DNA of 64,000 bases, taken from Microstegium vimineum. Taxonomy: Eukaryota > Streptophyta > Magnoliopsida > Poales > Poaceae. The stretch spans positions 8,290,079 through 8,354,078 of the forward strand of contig CM039126.1 in the NCBI GenBank assembly GCA_022036555.1, read 5' to 3'. The notes beneath the pieces are model-generated. The model saw nothing but the letters and a program-made list of their open reading frames with translations. It made no database searches and had not been told where the DNA came from. A program made the position numbers and the translations under genes. Below, piece after piece: positions 25,504 through 37,141 of this stretch (within the stretch, counting starts at the first letter, position 1; each line of letters begins with the position of its first letter).

Positions 25504-26165
25504 CTGATTCACAGAGCACAGAAAGGAACCACACTAAAGATTTTGCACAGAATCAGACATCTTAAAGCAAGTATTAAAGCAGTCTGCAACGTGACAGACA
25601 CTGTCCAAGGGACTTCTATTGATAACAGAGGGGTTTGGATACAACGGAAAATTACACGGCAATGTCTCCTCTTGCCACAAAAGATATATGTACATGATTT
25701 CAGAAGATCCCATACAAAGAGACCGAGGGAAAAATGGTGCTTTCATGCCCACCTCAAACTCTCATGGAAGGAAAAGGGAAAGATGGGGAACACTTGGGAC
25801 ATATATATTTACACGATGGTGGGAGATGGGGATGATGCCTCAACAATGGTACATCTTCAAAAGAATATACTACCTACCTTCTTTCTTTCCTTATATAATC
25901 AAAATAACAACAATGCACTATCTACCCGCCTGGTGAGCAAGCTTCAATAAATGAACAGAATGGTACACTTCCGCAAGGAGAATGCTGATGGTTCACATTG
26001 ATGGGCCTCCTTGCAATGGTCTTTAAGAGTTCAAGATGCTTTGGAACGAGGTTTGGGCCGCCATCATGTAGACTTTTCCCCCTTTTTGCAAGTACAACCA
26101 TCATGCACCTTGAATTTACATGATAAGCCATCTTGCAATATCAGTACCAAAATAACTCTTCTTGA

Positions 26166-26504
26166 TTAACCCACTGCAAAAAAATCCTTAGATAACCCCT
26201 GAGCCTGAATCTCAGCAGCTTCATCATCCTGAAAGATCCAAATGAAATGATTGGTTTATTTGTTGGTGTGAATCTCTATTATGAATGGACAGCAATTGTA
26301 GTCTGCCAGTGAACCTCTATTGTATCCATGATGGTTAGGTAAAACAAAAAGGTTTTGTAAACTATGGTTAAAGTATGTAAACTGGGCAAGTAGTCATAAC
26401 AAAAAGTAGGATTGTTGATTGCACTAACCGTTGTCACAGAGCTTACATCATGAACACCATTATCAGTTGAAATATTCACATCAGGAGTGCTTATGGCTTT
26501 TGAC
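26166..26504 (-). pseudogene. Duplicated last two exons of the SAC phosphatase gene
   Basis: 26504-26429 and the exon starting at 26228 copy SAC exons 15 and 16 with the same splice sites. The 83-codon frame across exon 15 and its following intron is identical to that at 47631-47380. There are no upstream SAC exons, so it is a non-functional fragment. It differs in the last exon by one additional G (CAGGGGTTATC against CAGGGTTATC) and extra Ts, ending at TAA 26166-26168. Confidence 0.85.
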
Positions 26505-26872
26505 CTGTTTAAGCATAATGAACAGCACAAAAAAAATCATGAGGTTACAAACATTCATCTACATCTCAATTATTAATGGGTGATGTTTGCTTGCAGTTCC
26601 ATGTATACTAGAATGGAGTATCAGAAAATACATGGCATTGGCAAGAACTACTCTTTTTTATTTATTTTCTGAACTTGGATTCATGCAAATCTTACAAAAA
26701 TATCAGGAAGGCACTACATTAACTGAAACATAGGAAGGCAATACATTAACTGAAACCACAGTTGAGTGTACACATTATTTAAACATATAGAAAGTCAAGA
26801 GCCACAACTGATTGAAAATTAAACATAGATAGATAGATGGTCATCCTCACCGGCATGCATGGTTCAAGCATT

Positions 26873-28007
26873 TCACAGCCAAAATGCCACAGGATCGCTG
26901 AGATCGATGAACATCTCAGAGGTTTCCCTAGGCACCTCGTAGCATTGCACAAAGGAAGTCTCTCCAGTCGTCAGGTCTCCATTATCATCATAGCTAAGAG
27001 AGAAGGTCGTCAGACGATACCGATAGCAGCAACTGGGCTGGGGCTCCGTGAGGTTCTTATCATCAGCATTGCCACTGCCAAGCCTCACAGAGACACTGCA
27101 CAAGGCAGAACTCGCTGCTGCCGCCACTTCCCATGTATACGAGCCTGGCACTTACATGACTCTCGTCTGGGTCGTCGCTGAACAGATTCTCCTTGCCAAG
27201 CTTGGACGTAGGGGCAGAATGGGTGGCCGCCTCACAGTTGCAGGAGGTGAGGTGGCCCAAGGTGAGCGGGTCTTTGGAGAGTCCGACCAATGCTTCCAGG
27301 CATGGGATGAAGTATGCACGGCCAGTGAACGGTAGCGTCCATTCACCATGCTTCTTCCACTCGCACTTCCTGGTGTCGAAGGTGAAGGTACCCGCGGCAG
27401 AGTAGGGGTTGTGAGGAAGACATCGGTGCTCACCAGGATGGTCTGCCCATCAGAGTGCACTGAGTAGGAGTTGACATCGAGTGTGTTGAACGGCATAGAA
27501 AGGAGCCGGTGCCATGACCAGGGGGACTTCGTCGGTGTGCTGGCGATAATCTACTGGTGGATACTCATGCCGGCTCTCAAAAGAGAGCTTCGAGAGGTTC
27601 TCGTCGTCCAGAACGAAGAGGTTGTCGCCCACGGGGATGTAGATGGAGTTTTGGAAGAACGATATTCCGGGGCTAAAGGTGACGCCCCTGCAGCGGGCGT
27701 CGTACATGGGGATCAACAAGTCGCCGCCGTTATTGTGATTCAGGGATTGCGTCATCACAATCTTGGTGCCGATAGCAGCGAAGGTCAAGGGAGAACCCCG
27801 CCGTGCCTCCAAGCTGATGATAGGACAGGGCAAGCGCTGAACAGCTCCTTTGCCAGAGGCGGAAGAACGTGTCGAACGGTAATAAAGGGGCAATCTTATC
27901 TCGCGGATGCTGTATCCGAATGGAACGTCGTCAAGGATGAGATAGAGGCGCTTCTCCGGGTCCAGCTGCGGGCGATGCATAATGGTGGGGCGCCGCCGCT
28001 TTGGCAT
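26873..28007 (-). pseudogene. DUF1618-like grass protein, three frameshifts
   Basis: The start MPKRRRPT is at 28007 and the expected end SDPVAFWL is at 26873. Between them the coding signal hops frames near 27525 (a C run), near 27400 and near 27060. Segments read YLILDDVPFGYSIREI, LPCPIISLEARRGSPL, YSVHSDGQTILVSTD, ALVGLSKDP and YRLTTFSLSYDDNGDLTTG. They resemble a large family of unknown function in grasses that I associate with DUF1618; this label is from memory and uncertain. It has no introns. It lies between the two copies of the SAC-tail duplication. Three independent shifts make it a pseudogene. Confidence 0.65.
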
Positions 28008-28579
28008 TTTTCGGCGGCTTCTTGTCTCAGATCTGAATCTTAAATTCGGCCAGAGGTCGCCTATAACCCTGCGATTCGAATCCAAAGAATCGATTATCAA
28101 ACAGAAATCAATCAATCAGGTCAATCGATACGCCAATCCGTCTACCTCAGCCCCAATTTCGAAATCTGAATTGGGGCCAACAAAGGGCAACATAGAAGAA
28201 GCAATATCGAAATCTGAATCGGGGCCTACAAAAGGTAAGAAAAAAAATCGCAGCTACGCACCTACAGGACGAAGATGATGCGGAGGCAAGTCACCATCGG
28301 AGTTGCTTCACCAGTTGATTTTGTTAGGGAGAGGGAGAGGGCGAGGGCGAGGGCGGCGGCGCGCTCGGGGTAGTCGATTGGAGAAGGGGCTGGTGAAAGA
28401 AAAAGAGAGGAAACCCTAGGAAGGAAGGGCTTAAGGTACCGCCGTCCGTTTCCATCTAATATATCGTGGGCTGCTTTGAGTTTGGACGCAATGGGCTGCT
28501 TTAAGGTACTTTTGTTTTTTTTTGTTTTTTTTTGCAGTAGCGTTCATTATTAGTACCTTTTGCGAACCAGCGCATATTA

Positions 28580-28950
28580 ATATTGTTTGCACAGATTTTT
28601 TTGTGACCGTATCGTACAAAATGTTTTCACGTGCAAAAATCTCTCGCATTCACCCAAAAAAATCACATATATAGATGATATGACGATACATAATTTTGTA
28701 AAATATTTTGTACAAACTCAACTTCATTTGTGAGATATAAAAATAAGAAATTTCAAACCAGAAAGGTGTTCAGATGATTTGTTAGAAATTTGTTATTTTT
28801 ATATCTAACAAAAGAAGGTGAGTTTAGATAAGATATTTTACAAGGTTATGTATCATCATATCATTTACATGTGTGATTTTTTTTTTATGAATTTAGATAA
28901 TTTTTTTGTCATGGTTTACACGGATTTTCACAAAGTTGTGATTTGCACAA
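28580..28950. repeat. Long inverted-repeat (foldback) MITE-like element
   Basis: Arms 28663-28753 and 28786-28876 are 91 bp each and about 85% complementary by hand count (14 mismatches), with a 32-bp loop. Weaker complementarity extends to about 28580 and 28950. It is AT-rich and non-coding, and no target-site duplication was determined. Confidence 0.75.
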
Positions 28951-29549
28951 GATACGTTTCCTTTATAATTAGCTTATGTTTAGTTCTCCTAGTTACCACC
29001 CAAACGTTCAATATAACACAGACTAAAATTTAGCTTCTAGATCAAACACGTCTATAATGTTGCACAAACTAGTTGCATGAATGCACATAGGAGAAATCTA
29101 CACTATAAAAAACGAAGGAATTGTAAAATACCGGCTACTTAAAAAAATTCCTACCCACCAAAATCTTTTTCTTTGATTTCTCATCTAACGGTTGACTTAT
29201 GGGTCCAACGTAGACGACACATACATATACGTGTGTTTTCTCCTCCACTCTCCTCGTCATTTGTTCAAAAAAAACAATCAGTGTCAAAATAGAAGGTGAG
29301 AGCTTGGAGGAAAAAAAGGTTATGTATAAGTCTGGTGAGAAAACTCTACAGTACTTAGAAATAGTCCCTAGAATCGCACCAAAAATGTTAAACGGCATAT
29401 CACTGAATAAGAAATTGTCATTTTTTCCCCACTTACACTATCCTATTTTATCTGCTCTGTGTTGGCAACATACACATCCACACCATTATATTATATTATC
29501 ACCTGTGAACTTGATATCCATTTACAATTCATAGGTTATTTTTAGAATG

Positions 29550-30126
29550 TGTCGGTGTTATGACCCGGGGTTAAGACCACCAACGAGTAAATTTGTATAT
29601 CGCGTGCTCCCTCTCTCAGACGTGATGCAAGATGGACACAAGATTTATCCTGGTTCGGGCAAAGAAGGCCCTACGTCCAGCGGGGGGAGGATGACTTGTA
29701 TTATCTCGCACCCAAAACGTGCTCGTACAGGGGGGTACAAGCTGTGTTACACGGAGTCGGCCACCCGAGGGGTCGATCGAGTGGCGGGGTGTCAGAGTCT
29801 AAACTAGGGTCCCTGAGAACGAAAGTCCGATCTCTCAGAAAATGGGAAAAGTCTCCGAAGAAGTTGGAGCCGATCTCATGCTCTACCTCGGCGTCCCCTT
29901 TTATAGACCAAGGGGAGGTCCGAGGGTACAGGGCCCTAACTGTAGCAGTATGGGCGGCGTATCCACGGCACAGTTTTGACGGATAGACGTTGAGCCCTGT
30001 GGCGGCATGGTCTTCCCGTCCTTCAGGCGTCCCCGGTCGTGGCTGGTCCTTGCCTTAAAAATGGTTGCTATGTTTAGCGTTAATTTATCGAAGGGTTTAG
30101 GGTACCCCTTACCTTCGTACCCGACA
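29550..30126 (-). repeat. 3' LTR of the gypsy element, internally deleted
   Basis: 577 bp against 1,291 bp for the 5' LTR. The shared parts differ at about ten positions by eye. The missing 714 bp corresponds to about 43640-44353 of the other LTR and has short matching sequence (gtggc/gtgggc) at the join. It lacks the tandem array. Confidence 0.92.
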
Positions 30127-30150
30127 GTAGCCCCCGAGGCCCCAGAGGAG
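30127..30150 (-). other. Polypurine tract region
   Basis: On the minus strand the sequence next to the 3' LTR reads GGGGCCTCGGGGGCTAC, the position and composition of a plus-strand priming site. The block around it (gtagcccccgaggccccagag) recurs at about 30287-30310. Confidence 0.5.
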
Positions 30151-30432
30151 TGATTTAGAACTCCTCTGGGGGTTATGATACGCGTTTCTCGGAGGGAGTA
30201 AGGATTGCCCGAAGGTTTTGTCCTTGGCCTGCAGGGTCAGTGAGAAGTCCGATTCTCCGTGGGGTGCGTGCGAGCGCACCCCGCGGGGGTAGCCCCCGAG
30301 GCCCCAGAGGAGTGGTTAAGAACTCCTCTGGGGGCTAAAATACGTTATATAGTGGGGTCTTTTAAGGATACCTGGAGACGTGGCACCCTGTCGAGGGGTC
30401 GATTCCATTCCTTTTCCTGAAAAGAGAAGTGT

Positions 30433-31556
30433 TCGAGGGCGGCTGTCGAACCCTACCGAGGGCCAGCCTTCGCTCCCTCGAGCACCACTGGAGTCAGAGC
30501 GCCCCGCCCGAGAGGTCGACTCTGTCTGCCAGGTTACAAGCTTTTCGACCCTCTTTCGTCGAGGGGTGCCGTGCGTAGTCGGGCCCTCGAGCCCTCGAAT
30601 GGCTAGGCCTTCACTACCTCATAGCGTCCTTCCCACGGATCCTTTCGTTCGGATTGTGGGGTGAAGAGCATCGTGCTATCCTCGTTAGGACAAGCCCGAA
30701 GTCCTCGGTGAGCTGTTCTCGGGCATGAGTCCATTAGAAATGGTGCCCTGTACGGGTAAAAATCCGAGTGAGAACTCGACCCCGTTCGATAGGGGTCGAC
30801 TAGTGGCCCGGAGGCGTTCTCATTGTTAAGCAAGCCGTACAGCTTACTAAGCACGACCATGTGGACCACCAAGGTGCCAACCCCATTCGATAGGAGTTGG
30901 TGGCTCGATGCCTCCCAGCGTAGGGATCCTTAGGTGTTCCTAGGTATGCCTCGGATATGTCCCAGGGAGCCTCGAGAGTTCGTTCTCGAGCTACCGGGAC
31001 ATCCCTGACTCGTGTACTCGAGGGCAGCTGTCGAACTCCATTCGTGGAGCCAGCCTTCGCTCCCTCAAGATTTGGGGGTGGACCGGAGTCCGTTAACCAT
31101 GGGTCCTTCCTGACCTCAGGTACTCGAGGGCGGCTGTCGAACCCTATGTAAGGGCCAGCCTTCGCTCCCTCAAGATTTGACGGATGGTTCGTCATCCGAC
31201 GCTATCCTCAGGAGGAGGAGCCCTGCCTTGTGGACCGCCGAGGGGAAAAGCAAGTGGTTGTTGTATTGAACTTGGGGACATATCTGTGCCGGAGCTCTCG
31301 AGGGAGGCTATCGAACCTCCGGACGGGCCAGCCTTTACCCCTTCGAGGCCATGGAATGAACTACAATTGTCGACCCGAGGCCCCGTCGGGCCTCGGGTAC
31401 TCGAGGGGGGCTATCGAGCCCGTTCGTAGGCCGGCCTTTGTCCCCTCGAGATTTTTGCGGGTGGACCGAGGTCCTAACCCGAGGTCATCTCTGGCCTCGG
31501 GTACTCGAGGGTAGCTGTCGAACCCTCTTTTGAGGGCCAGCTCTCGCTGCCTCAAG
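30433..31556. repeat. Six dispersed copies of a ~52-bp stem-loop
   Basis: Copies lie at 30433-30483, 31017-31069, 31123-31174, 31297-31347, 31400-31450 and 31504-31556. Each begins CTCGAGGG (or TTCGAGGG), has an inner GGCT or AGCT, a middle TCGAAC-like core, then AGCC or equivalent, and ends CCCTCGAG or CCCTCAAG, so it folds on itself. Some differences keep pairing: copy 5 has GGGG opposite CCCC. They lie between the 3' LTR and the antisense gene. No protein coding is seen. Confidence 0.8.
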
Positions 31557-31770
31557 ATTCCTTACCCTCGAAGACGACGTTTCTGGCCGCGCGCCTTTTT
31601 AGGCGGTGTCCGTTCGGCGCAACAGTGGCGGTTGCAGGGCGGAGTGCGGCGCGGAGCCCGATGATGGGACGGGACGCCTTATCCTGGAGGGAATACGAGG
31701 AGGGGAGTACAGGCGAATTAAATGCGGAGATTCCCCTGCCTGTTTGCCGGATCCGTCCGTCGGCCTCCCG

Positions 31771-31780
31771 CGTATAAGTA
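31771..31780 (+). promoter_or_regulatory. TATA box of the antisense gene
   Basis: cgtataagta on the plus strand about 200 bp upstream of the ATG at 31970. It reads opposite to the element's own transcription and is a plausible dedicated promoter. The leader up to the ATG is C/T-rich. Confidence 0.5.
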
Positions 31781-31969
31781 GCGAAGGTGAGGGGTCTGGT
31801 GCTTTTTCCGCGCACTTGCCTTCCCCGCCTCCTTGCCTTCGTCTTCCTCGCCTTCTTCTTTCCGCCTCTGCCTTAGGCGTCCCACGAGCCGGAACTCTGC
31901 GCGAGCGAGAGAGAGAGAAAGATAGGGAACGTACCGTCCGCCCCTAAGTCCGAGCAAACCACTGTCCCT

Positions 31970-34900
31970 ATGGCCACTTTCGCGCTCGTCGGCGCCGATG
32001 ACTGGCCCGCCTCCTCGGTCCGTCACTCGCATCTGACGGGATTGGTGGAGAGTGGTCTTCTCTGGCCCGTTACCACGGCGTAGAGGCCGGAGTGGATAGT
32101 TCCGCCGCGGGACCACGCCGAGCCCAACCCGCCGAAGGGGTACGTGGTGTCGCTGGAGGTCTTCCACCGGGCGGGACTGGGGGCCCCACCCAGCCGCTTT
32201 CTACGAGCGCTCCTCTACCATTACGGCGTGGAGCTCCAGCACCTCACCCCCAACGGCGTCAGCCAGGCGGCGGTCTTTGCCGCGGTGTGCGAAGGCTACC
32301 TGGGGATCGAGCCCCACTGGGAGCTGTGGCTCCACATCTTCAAGGTCAGCATCTTCCATGCCTCGGTCAACAAGGGCACCCGCCGGAGGGTCAGAGCCGG
32401 GTGCTGCAGCATCTCCGTCAAGCGGCCGAAGTTTTGGCTTCCGGCGAACCCGTCCTCGAGCCATTCCGGGTGGCACTCCGGATGGTTCTACCTGAGGAAC
32501 GATGACGATCTACTCCCGGCGTACACCGGGAGGACACTCAATGCCGAGCCCGACCGCTGGGGATATGGCGTCCCGACGGACAAGCAGAAGCACCTCAACG
32601 GCTTGCTGGACGCGCTCAAGCGTCTGAAGGAGAAGGGGCTTACCGCGGAGATCGTCGCGTCGGCGTTCCACCGACGGCGGGTTGTGCCACTGATGGCTCG
32701 ACCCCTTCGCATCGACGAGATGGGTCCGGGGGTCGATCTCTCGGGTTGCCGCTTCGTCGAAGAGGAACTGGCCCCGGACCGGGTGTGTCAGCCGCGTCCG
32801 CCGTTTCTTCGCGGGGGGGGGGGGGGTTCGACCCTAAGAACATCGCGAAGATCCCCATGAAGCCGGACGAGGGCTTCTTTGAGCTGGTAAGGTCCTTTCC
32901 TCCGGTTAGAGTTCTCGCTCTCGTCCCTTCCGTCCTCTCTGCCCGTGCTCTAATTGCCTCGCATTCCGCAGGGGAATGTGTCCTACCGACCCTCGCCTCC
33001 GCCGGTGAAGAAGGGCCGGGCCACGAAGGAGGCGAATCGCCTCCGCGCGGAGAAGCAGAAGGCCGACAAGGACAAGGCCAAGGCGAAGACGTCCAAGAGG
33101 GCTCGGGAGAAAGAGCTGAGAGATCAGCGCCGGGCTAATCAGAGGCGGGAGGGCCTCGAGGAGGAGTTGTCGCCTTCGGAAGAGGAGGACGAGGAAGAGG
33201 AAGAGACGAACTGGAGCGACTTGGAGGAGGAGGAGACGGCGCCTGAACAGGCGGCCGTTGTAACTGGTGGAGGGGAGGGGTCGACCTCGAGGTTGGCCCC
33301 TTACGTTGAAGCTGGGCCACGGGCGGAGCGCCCCGCGGCTTCTCAGGAAGTCGTGCCGCGGCAGACGCGGTCGCAGACGTCGCAGCCCTCGTCGGGGGGT
33401 CGACCGAGCGAGCCCCCGACGCGCGCCGCGTCGAGCGCACGGGTGCTGGGCCCGCCGGCGCAGGTGGGGACCGGCGAGGGGACGACGGTGGCGCTGCCGT
33501 CGAGGGGTCGATCGAGCGAGCCCCCGAAGCCTGCCGCGTCGAGCGCACGGGCGCCGGGCCCGTCGGCGCAGGTGGGGACCGGCAAGAAGACGACGGTGGC
33601 GCCGCCGGCCCCTGCGCGGGAGAAGGTGCCGAGAGCCGCCTCGACCCCCGCCCCCCAGGCGGTGGTGCTCAAGAGCTCGACCAGCCCGACGGTCACCGGG
33701 CCGAAGCGCCGGGCTCCAAGGGGGTAAGTCGCTTTCCCAGACATTGTCTGTATTTTCTTTTTGTCGATAATGACCCGTGCTTACCGTTGCGCACGTGTTT
33801 CTTTTTCAGGTCGAAGCGCCCGCAGGGAGCCGCGCCCCTCGCCCCTGCCAAGAAGCTGAAGACGGGGGCTGCGGTCCAAGCAGCCGCTGAGGTCGGTCCT
33901 GCCGCCCCCCCCCCTTCGACGGTTGCCCCCGAGGCGGCACGGGCAGCCACGGCTCAGGAGGTGGCGGCGCGGGGGGAGGCGCAAGGGGCCTCGTCGTCTG
34001 CTCAGACGGCGGAGGAGGCGAGCCCGCCGGCGGTGGCCGCCGAAGCGACGGTCGTGGCGCCCGCGCGGCCGTCGGAAGAAGTCGCATCCGGCGCCCCGGG
34101 GTGCGCGGAGCTTTCGACGATGGCGGTCGCGGCCGAGGAGGTGGAGGTGGAGGTGGTCGGGCCTCAGGCCCCCGCGAACGAGGGGGAGGCCCCGGCTCAC
34201 CCAACGCCGGGGCGTTGGCCCGAGGGTCTAGCTGCGCTGGAGGCTCGACTCCAGCTCGAGCGCGAGGGTACGACTACCGCCGCGCCCGAGGGCCCCTCGA
34301 CGACGCCGGGGCTCGAAGAGGGGGGTCCGGTCGATCGCGCCGAGGGAACGCCCGCGCCGGCGTAGGGCGGGATGCTGATGGAGTCCACCCCCGCCCAGGT
34401 GGACGAGATGGTGGCCGAGCTGGTGGACCCGACAGAAATGGCCATCATCGCGGCTCCTCGGGTGGAGCCGGAGGTGGCTCGGCCTCCCCTCGTGGTTGGG
34501 GGGTCGCTGTCTTGAGGTAAGTCACATTTCGACTCACTCGAGATGTAGTGGGCTCGCCTTGCTGTGTGTTAACTTTTTGGAGTCCTTCATCGCGCAGGGC
34601 CGTCTTACTGGCCGGGGTCTTCTTCTACCGGTGGCGATGGCTTGGCGGGGCCATAGACATCCTCGCGAGGCGGCCCAGAGGACGGGAGAGGACATGCGGA
34701 GGAAGCCTCGCCCCTTTCCGCTTATCGAGGAAGGGGGGACCTGCGCGATGACGTCACGGGGACGGTTGAGCAGAGGATCGCCGCCCGCAGCGCAGCCTGG
34801 AGCCAGGAGGTCCTCGAGCTGGCGGACCCTCGAGACCCCGAGCGGGTTTTCCTCACGCTCGACGACCAGTCCGAGCTCCGACGGTGGGAGCACGTCGAGG

Positions 34901-36199
34901 AGTATCGGGCCCGGTTTGAACACTCGGTACGTCGCGCTGCGGAGGTCGCCGCCGCGGACATACGCAAGGGAATGGAGGTAGGTTCTGTTCTACCTTACAT
35001 TGTACTTGAATTGTCTGGCTGCCATTTGTTGACGGTCTTTGTCTTTATCCTCGTCAGTCGCTGCGGGTGAGGTCTTACGAGAAGTCCCAGTACATTCTCC
35101 GGGTACAGGGACAACTCTCGACCCTCCGCGCCTCGCTGGATAAGGCGAGGGATGAGGTCGCCCGCGCGAAGGCGGAGGCGGCGACTGTCCAGAAGGATGC
35201 CGAGTCGAAGATCGCCCACGCGAAGGCCGGCTACGAAGCCATCCAGAAGGAAGCCTGGGAGGCCTTGTCGTCGGCGCAAGGGAAGCTCGACGACGCCCTT
35301 CAGTCGACCGTCACCGTCGGGCGGGAGCGGGATGCTGCCCTCAGGGCCCAGCGCAAGGCCGAGGAGGAGGCCGCCCGGCTGAGGGAAGAGCTGGCCCGGG
35401 CGACGGAAGGCATCCGAGGGCTCCGGGGAGACCTCGACGCTGTCTCCCGCGAGCGCGACGCTTTGGCCACCTCGGAGGAGAAGGCTCGGACCCACGCGAC
35501 CTCCTTGGGTGTGGTGGCGATGAACCAGAGGAGGGCCCTCGAGGACGCAGGCAAGACCATCGAGGGCCTCGAGGCCAAGGTTAAGGACCAGTCCTCCGAC
35601 CTTGACGACATCCGCCGCCAACTCGAGGAGACCGAGCGGGCCTACTCCACCCTGGACGTGCAGGCCCAAGGTGAGTGCTTCGGGTGTTGCAGAATCTGTC
35701 CTGCCTCGACCCTTTTTCTGCTTTTTTGGGTTTTGACTGTTGCGTGCTTGTTTTGGCAGAGCTTGCGAAGGAGAATGCCCGCGCCCACAAGGACCTGGAC
35801 AATCTTCAGGGCCTCCTTGGCACTGAGGCGAACCTCAACACGACGCTTGCGGCCACCATCAACACCTTCTGCAACGACCTCTCGGTCAAGCCGGAGCCGG
35901 AGGTCGAGGGGGATGCTCGAGGGGACTCCTTGCTGCGCCGCTTCTATTCCATGACGCGGGGGGTGACGGAGAACGTCCGGGCCGCCCTGCATGTGGGTGT
36001 GAAGCGGGCCCTCGCTGTCGTCAACTCCCTCTATGACGTGGACCTCAACCTCGTTGTCGACGGGTTCGCCACCGACCCGAAGCTGACCGAGGAAGAGAAT
36101 GACGCGAAGTGCCAGGAGTTGATGGATAACGCAGAGGTGCCTGGAGGCCTGCTGGCGAGACTCTTCGAGCCCGAGGTGATCCCCTCGGTGGACGAGTAG
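31970..36199 (+). pseudogene. Antisense gene of the retrotransposon (putative gypsy-type domain), broken
   Basis: Six exons with GT-AG introns: 31970-32886, 32972-33723, 33810-34516, 34598-34977, 35058-35670 and 35760-36199. Exon 1 has the motifs FLRALLYHYGVELQHL and GWFYLRND, matching what is annotated in grasses as the putative gypsy-type transposon domain (Transposase_28). Exons 2-3 are basic, acidic and Pro/Ala-rich. Exon 5 is a long coiled coil (heptads with Ala, Leu, Arg, Glu). Exon 6 ends with a compact helical tail (LLRRFYSMTRGV). Breaks are TAG at 32081 (codon 38), a G14 run at 32813-32826 that shifts frame, and TAG at 34363. The molecular function is unknown; family members are reported only inside Tat-like elements. 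It is convergent with the gag-pol unit, whose integrase stop is at 37142. Confidence 0.8.
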
Positions 36200-36362
36200 C
36201 CCTCGGAAGGTGTCGACGGGTAGTCCCGGGCCTGTGAGCCATATCTGGACAAAAAAGGTCCATGTAATAGTTAGGCCTTTGTACTGATACAATGCCAAGC
36301 CCCCGAGGGCTTTTTGTGTATAATGCATTTTGATCGATATGCACATAGTTAATTTTGTTTTT

Positions 36363-37060
36363 TCGAGCTTTCCCTGCTTTTCTTTGCCTGAGTCGACGCT
36401 TGTGAACTAAGTGTTCGACGCACGCTCTTATCCCTGGAAGGGGGGTGGCGAGCGGGGATAACGTAGCCCTGGGGCGTAGGTGTGTCCCTGGCTCGACGAC
36501 ACCCTCGACCCTTAGGGATCTCGAGGCGCCTTTACTTAGTTAAGAAGCGTACTCGAGGGAAAGAACGAGAGGGAGAGTCGAGTTTCGAAAAAACGTTCGA
36601 GTTTTTCGGAGACTTAGGAGGGGGGTGCCCCCCTGTTAGCCCCCGAGGGAGGCTCGACTTTGCTGAGGCAAAGTCGAGGCTACCTTAGTGCTATAGACGG
36701 GTTCGTCTCGTTATTTCTACTTCTCGAGCTCTCTCTGCTTTTCTTTGCCTAAGTCGACGCTTGTGAACTTAAGTATTCGACGCACGCTCGTATCCCTGGA
36801 AGGGGGGTGGCGAGTGGGGATACCGTAGCCCTGGGGCGTAGGTGGGTCCCTGGCTCGACAACACCCTCGACCCTTAGGGAGTTCGAGGCGCCTTTACTTA
36901 GTTATGAAGCGTACTCGAGGCGAAGATCGAGAGGGAGGGTCGAGTTTCAAAAAAGCGTACGGGTTTTTCGGGGACTTAGGAGGGGGGTGCCCTCCTGTCA
37001 GCCCCCGAGGGGGGCTCGACTTTGCCCGGGCAAAGTCGAGGCTACCTTCGAGCTACGAAC
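36363..37060. repeat. Tandem duplication, ~361-bp period
   Basis: 36363-36723 and 36724 to about 37060 repeat the same block (ttctttgcctgagtcgacgc; tccctggaaggggggtggcg; gcgtactcgagg). It fills the gap between the ends of the antisense gene and the sense polyprotein. No coding is seen. Confidence 0.88.
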
Positions 37061-37141
37061 GAACGTGAAATGTGTTTCGAGAACGTTTTATTCATTCGAG
37101 AGTTTGTACATAAATGCGAAAATGTACAAGGCCCTGGGGCC

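Larger units (their letters stand above)
22570..26705. repeat. Segmental duplication, copy 1
   Basis: The sequence from about 22570 to 26705 reappears at about 29265-29549 plus 44440-47810 in the same order and orientation. Matched landmarks are gtgtcaaaatagaaggtgag (22601/29281), ttaatgcgcctttcgacg (22919/44481), the CACTTCATTC block (23346/44900), and SAC exons 15-16 (26504-26166 against 47605-47219). Both copies keep the same gene orientation, so this is a direct duplication. Its right edge falls inside the SAC intron before exon 15. Confidence 0.9.
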
